A stretch of DNA of 5,505 nt from Methanothrix sp. (GTDB taxonomy: Archaea > Halobacteriota > Methanosarcinia > Methanotrichales > Methanotrichaceae). Where the stretch lies: contig JAQVZT010000193.1 in assembly GCA_028708055.1 (NCBI GenBank), forward strand, positions 1 to 5,505, given 5' to 3'. Below the pieces are notes generated by a model that was not told the DNA's origin, ran no database searches, and saw only the letters and a program-made list of their open reading frames with translations. Of the stretch, positions 4,420 to 5,505 are shown piece by piece (the first letter of the stretch is position 1; each line of letters begins with the position of its first letter). Made by a program: the position numbers and the translations under genes.

Positions 4420-5505
4420 CTACTCGCTGCCAAATCCCAGATGGTCCTCGAATATTTGGTACTCCAGGTTATACAGAGCCCTCAAATCGTAACTTTCTCT
4501 GTCGACCATTCCAGGATCAGCCTTGGGATATCCCATAAAGCCCGGTCCGGCAAACAGGCCGTCCTTAAAGACCTGCGAGTCGGTAAATAGCAGGAACCTG
4601 CCCTGGCCGTAGTCAGTCTCGGCCAGAACCACCCGGCCATCAATATCTAGAAGAGGCTTTCCGCCCTTGATTGCCAATCCCCAGGGCTTTATGGGAAGCC
4701 CGTCTTTCCATGACCAGACGGTGCCCATAGTTCCAGTGTTTCCAGTGTTTCCAGTGTCGGCACTAATAGCAGCGGTGCTATTGGCGAGCTCGGGTGGATT
4801 ATAGGCGCGTATGTAGGTGGCCATGCCTAGACGTTCAATAATTTCTGATCCCTCTCCCTGGGAGGAGACCATTAGCAGTACAGAGTTGCCTCTTTTAACG
4901 TAATCCTGCAGGGCAGCCAGCTCTTCCCCGGACATTTTCGTCGCAGGATCGATCACAACCAGTGCCCGAGCTTTGGCCATAGCATCCGCCATTCGGTCCT
5001 CCATCGCCGGCGTCAGATTGAGCCTCTGCGTCCAGATGAAGAAGGTCTCATACTCTCCTTGCATATCTCCGCGACTGGTAATGTTTCCAGAATGCTCGCC
5101 GTCAAATCCGACGGTATGGTTGCAGTCGTAGAACCGGCTGGGGATGGTGCCCTCGCCTTTTGTGGAATAGATGATCATCGTCCCACCCAGAGTGAGGGCT
5201 CCTAGGGCCAGCAGGACCAGCAATGCCGCCATCTTCCTCTCTCCCCAGCTCTCCCTTCCCAGCTGGTACAGAGCCAGGCAGGCAAAGATCATTGCCAGGA
5301 GGAAGAGGATCTGCCTGGCATTCTCGTAGCTGTTCTTGCGATTGAGGTACTCCATAGCCCCGATGACGAAATTGCAGGAGCCGCCAAAGAATATTCGGAA
5401 ATTGGAGATGATTGTGGAATCGGCAAATGCCACAACTCTTCCTTTTCCATATTTTACAGCCACCGCCTGATTTAAGAGGCCCCAGACAGTATCTGTAACC
5501 TGGGT
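4420..5505 (-). CDS. Membrane protein with two DUF4350/GldG-like modules, 5' end outside window
   Basis: This is the C-terminal 361 residues of a larger protein. The frame is open to the right window edge (5505 onward reads TQVTDTVWGLLNQAVAVKYG), so the GTG at 5463 is internal, not the start. Counting from the edge, residues 29-57 include YGKGRVVAFADSTIISNFRI and finish a first extracytoplasmic module. Two hydrophobic segments follow (about 64-83 and 92-113). A second module then begins (about 160-355), with ALVVIDP, LQDYVKRGNSVLLMVS and YGQGRFLLFTDSQVFKD. The repeated YG[KQ]GR-x4-F-x-DS signature shows a duplicated module of the DUF4350 or GldG/ABC-auxiliary type, a Rossmann-like fold that in other proteins lacks enzyme activity. 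A role beside an ABC-type or surface complex is inference. It ends 34 bases from the convergent CMD-like gene. Confidence 0.8.
   Translation of the reverse strand, partial: TQVTDTVWGLLNQAVAVKYGKGRVVAFADSTIISNFRIFFGGSCNFVIGAMEYLNRKNSYENARQILFLLAMIFACLALYQLGRESWGERKMAALLVLLALGALTLGGTMIIYSTKGEGTIPSRFYDCNHTVGFDGEHSGNITSRGDMQGEYETFFIWTQRLNLTPAMEDRMADAMAKARALVVIDPATKMSGEELAALQDYVKRGNSVLLMVSSQGEGSEIIERLGMATYIRAYNPPELANSTAAISADTGNTGNTGTMGTVWSWKDGLPIKPWGLAIKGGKPLLDIDGRVVLAETDYGQGRFLLFTDSQVFKDGLFAGPGFMGYPKADPGMVDRESYDLRALYNLEYQIFEDHLGFGSE
4731..4757 (-). repeat. Perfect 9-bp x 3 in-frame coding repeat
   Basis: TTCCAGTGT occurs three times without interruption on the plus strand. The minus-strand reading frame encodes DTGNTGNTGT in a low-complexity linker of the second DUF4350-like module. 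Because the unit is a multiple of three, copy number could change without breaking the protein. Confidence 0.85.

Noticed and set aside
5461..5463. GTG 5463 as the start of the minus-strand membrane protein
   Set aside because: The frame stays open to the window edge and the residues upstream continue the first DUF4350-like module, so the GTG is an internal Val codon.

Overview
The window looks like a piece of a methanogenic archaeon, most likely a Methanothrix/Methanosarcina-type member of the Methanosarcinales. The evidence is an FmdE-family protein, AT-rich box A promoter elements, purine-rich Shine-Dalgarno sites, and several signal-peptide proteins of the kind common on methanogen surfaces. 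This placement is inference; no marker gene is present.

Layout. Positions 1-347 are the decayed right end of an IS256-family insertion sequence. It holds the C-terminus of the transposase, interrupted by one in-frame TAA at 92-94, followed by a probable terminal inverted repeat (about 321-347). About 57 bp after the IS end lies a 192-residue FmdE-family protein with a C-terminal zinc ribbon (404-982). A clear archaeal promoter (1072-1083) then precedes two co-directional secreted proteins. The first (1135-1887) is built of two related beta-type domains. The second (1940-2995) has three 51-residue Cys/Trp repeats and a jelly-roll-like C-terminal domain. A T-rich terminator follows.

Positions 2996-3170 hold no secure gene but contain a GC-rich stretch with two hairpins and a 40-codon Cys-containing reading frame. 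On the minus strand, 3171-3818 encodes a third secreted protein with five N-glycosylation sequons and a tail of 12 cysteines in 46 residues. Its promoter region is shared with a divergent carboxymuconolactone decarboxylase-like protein (3975-4385). The right end (4420-5505, minus) is the 3' part of a membrane protein. It has two copies of a DUF4350/GldG-like module separated by two membrane helices, and its 5' end is outside the window.

How the genes may work together. Four of the six protein-coding genes are exported or membrane proteins without catalytic motifs, so this looks like a cell-surface accessory locus next to two small soluble proteins. No defence system, CRISPR array, tRNA, rRNA or complete mobile element was found. 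The most interesting items are the triple-repeat secreted protein, the Cys-rich tailed protein, the structured spacer at 3056-3151, and the recently broken IS256 remnant upstream of the FmdE gene. All domain and family names come from reading the sequence and recollection of families; no search was run.
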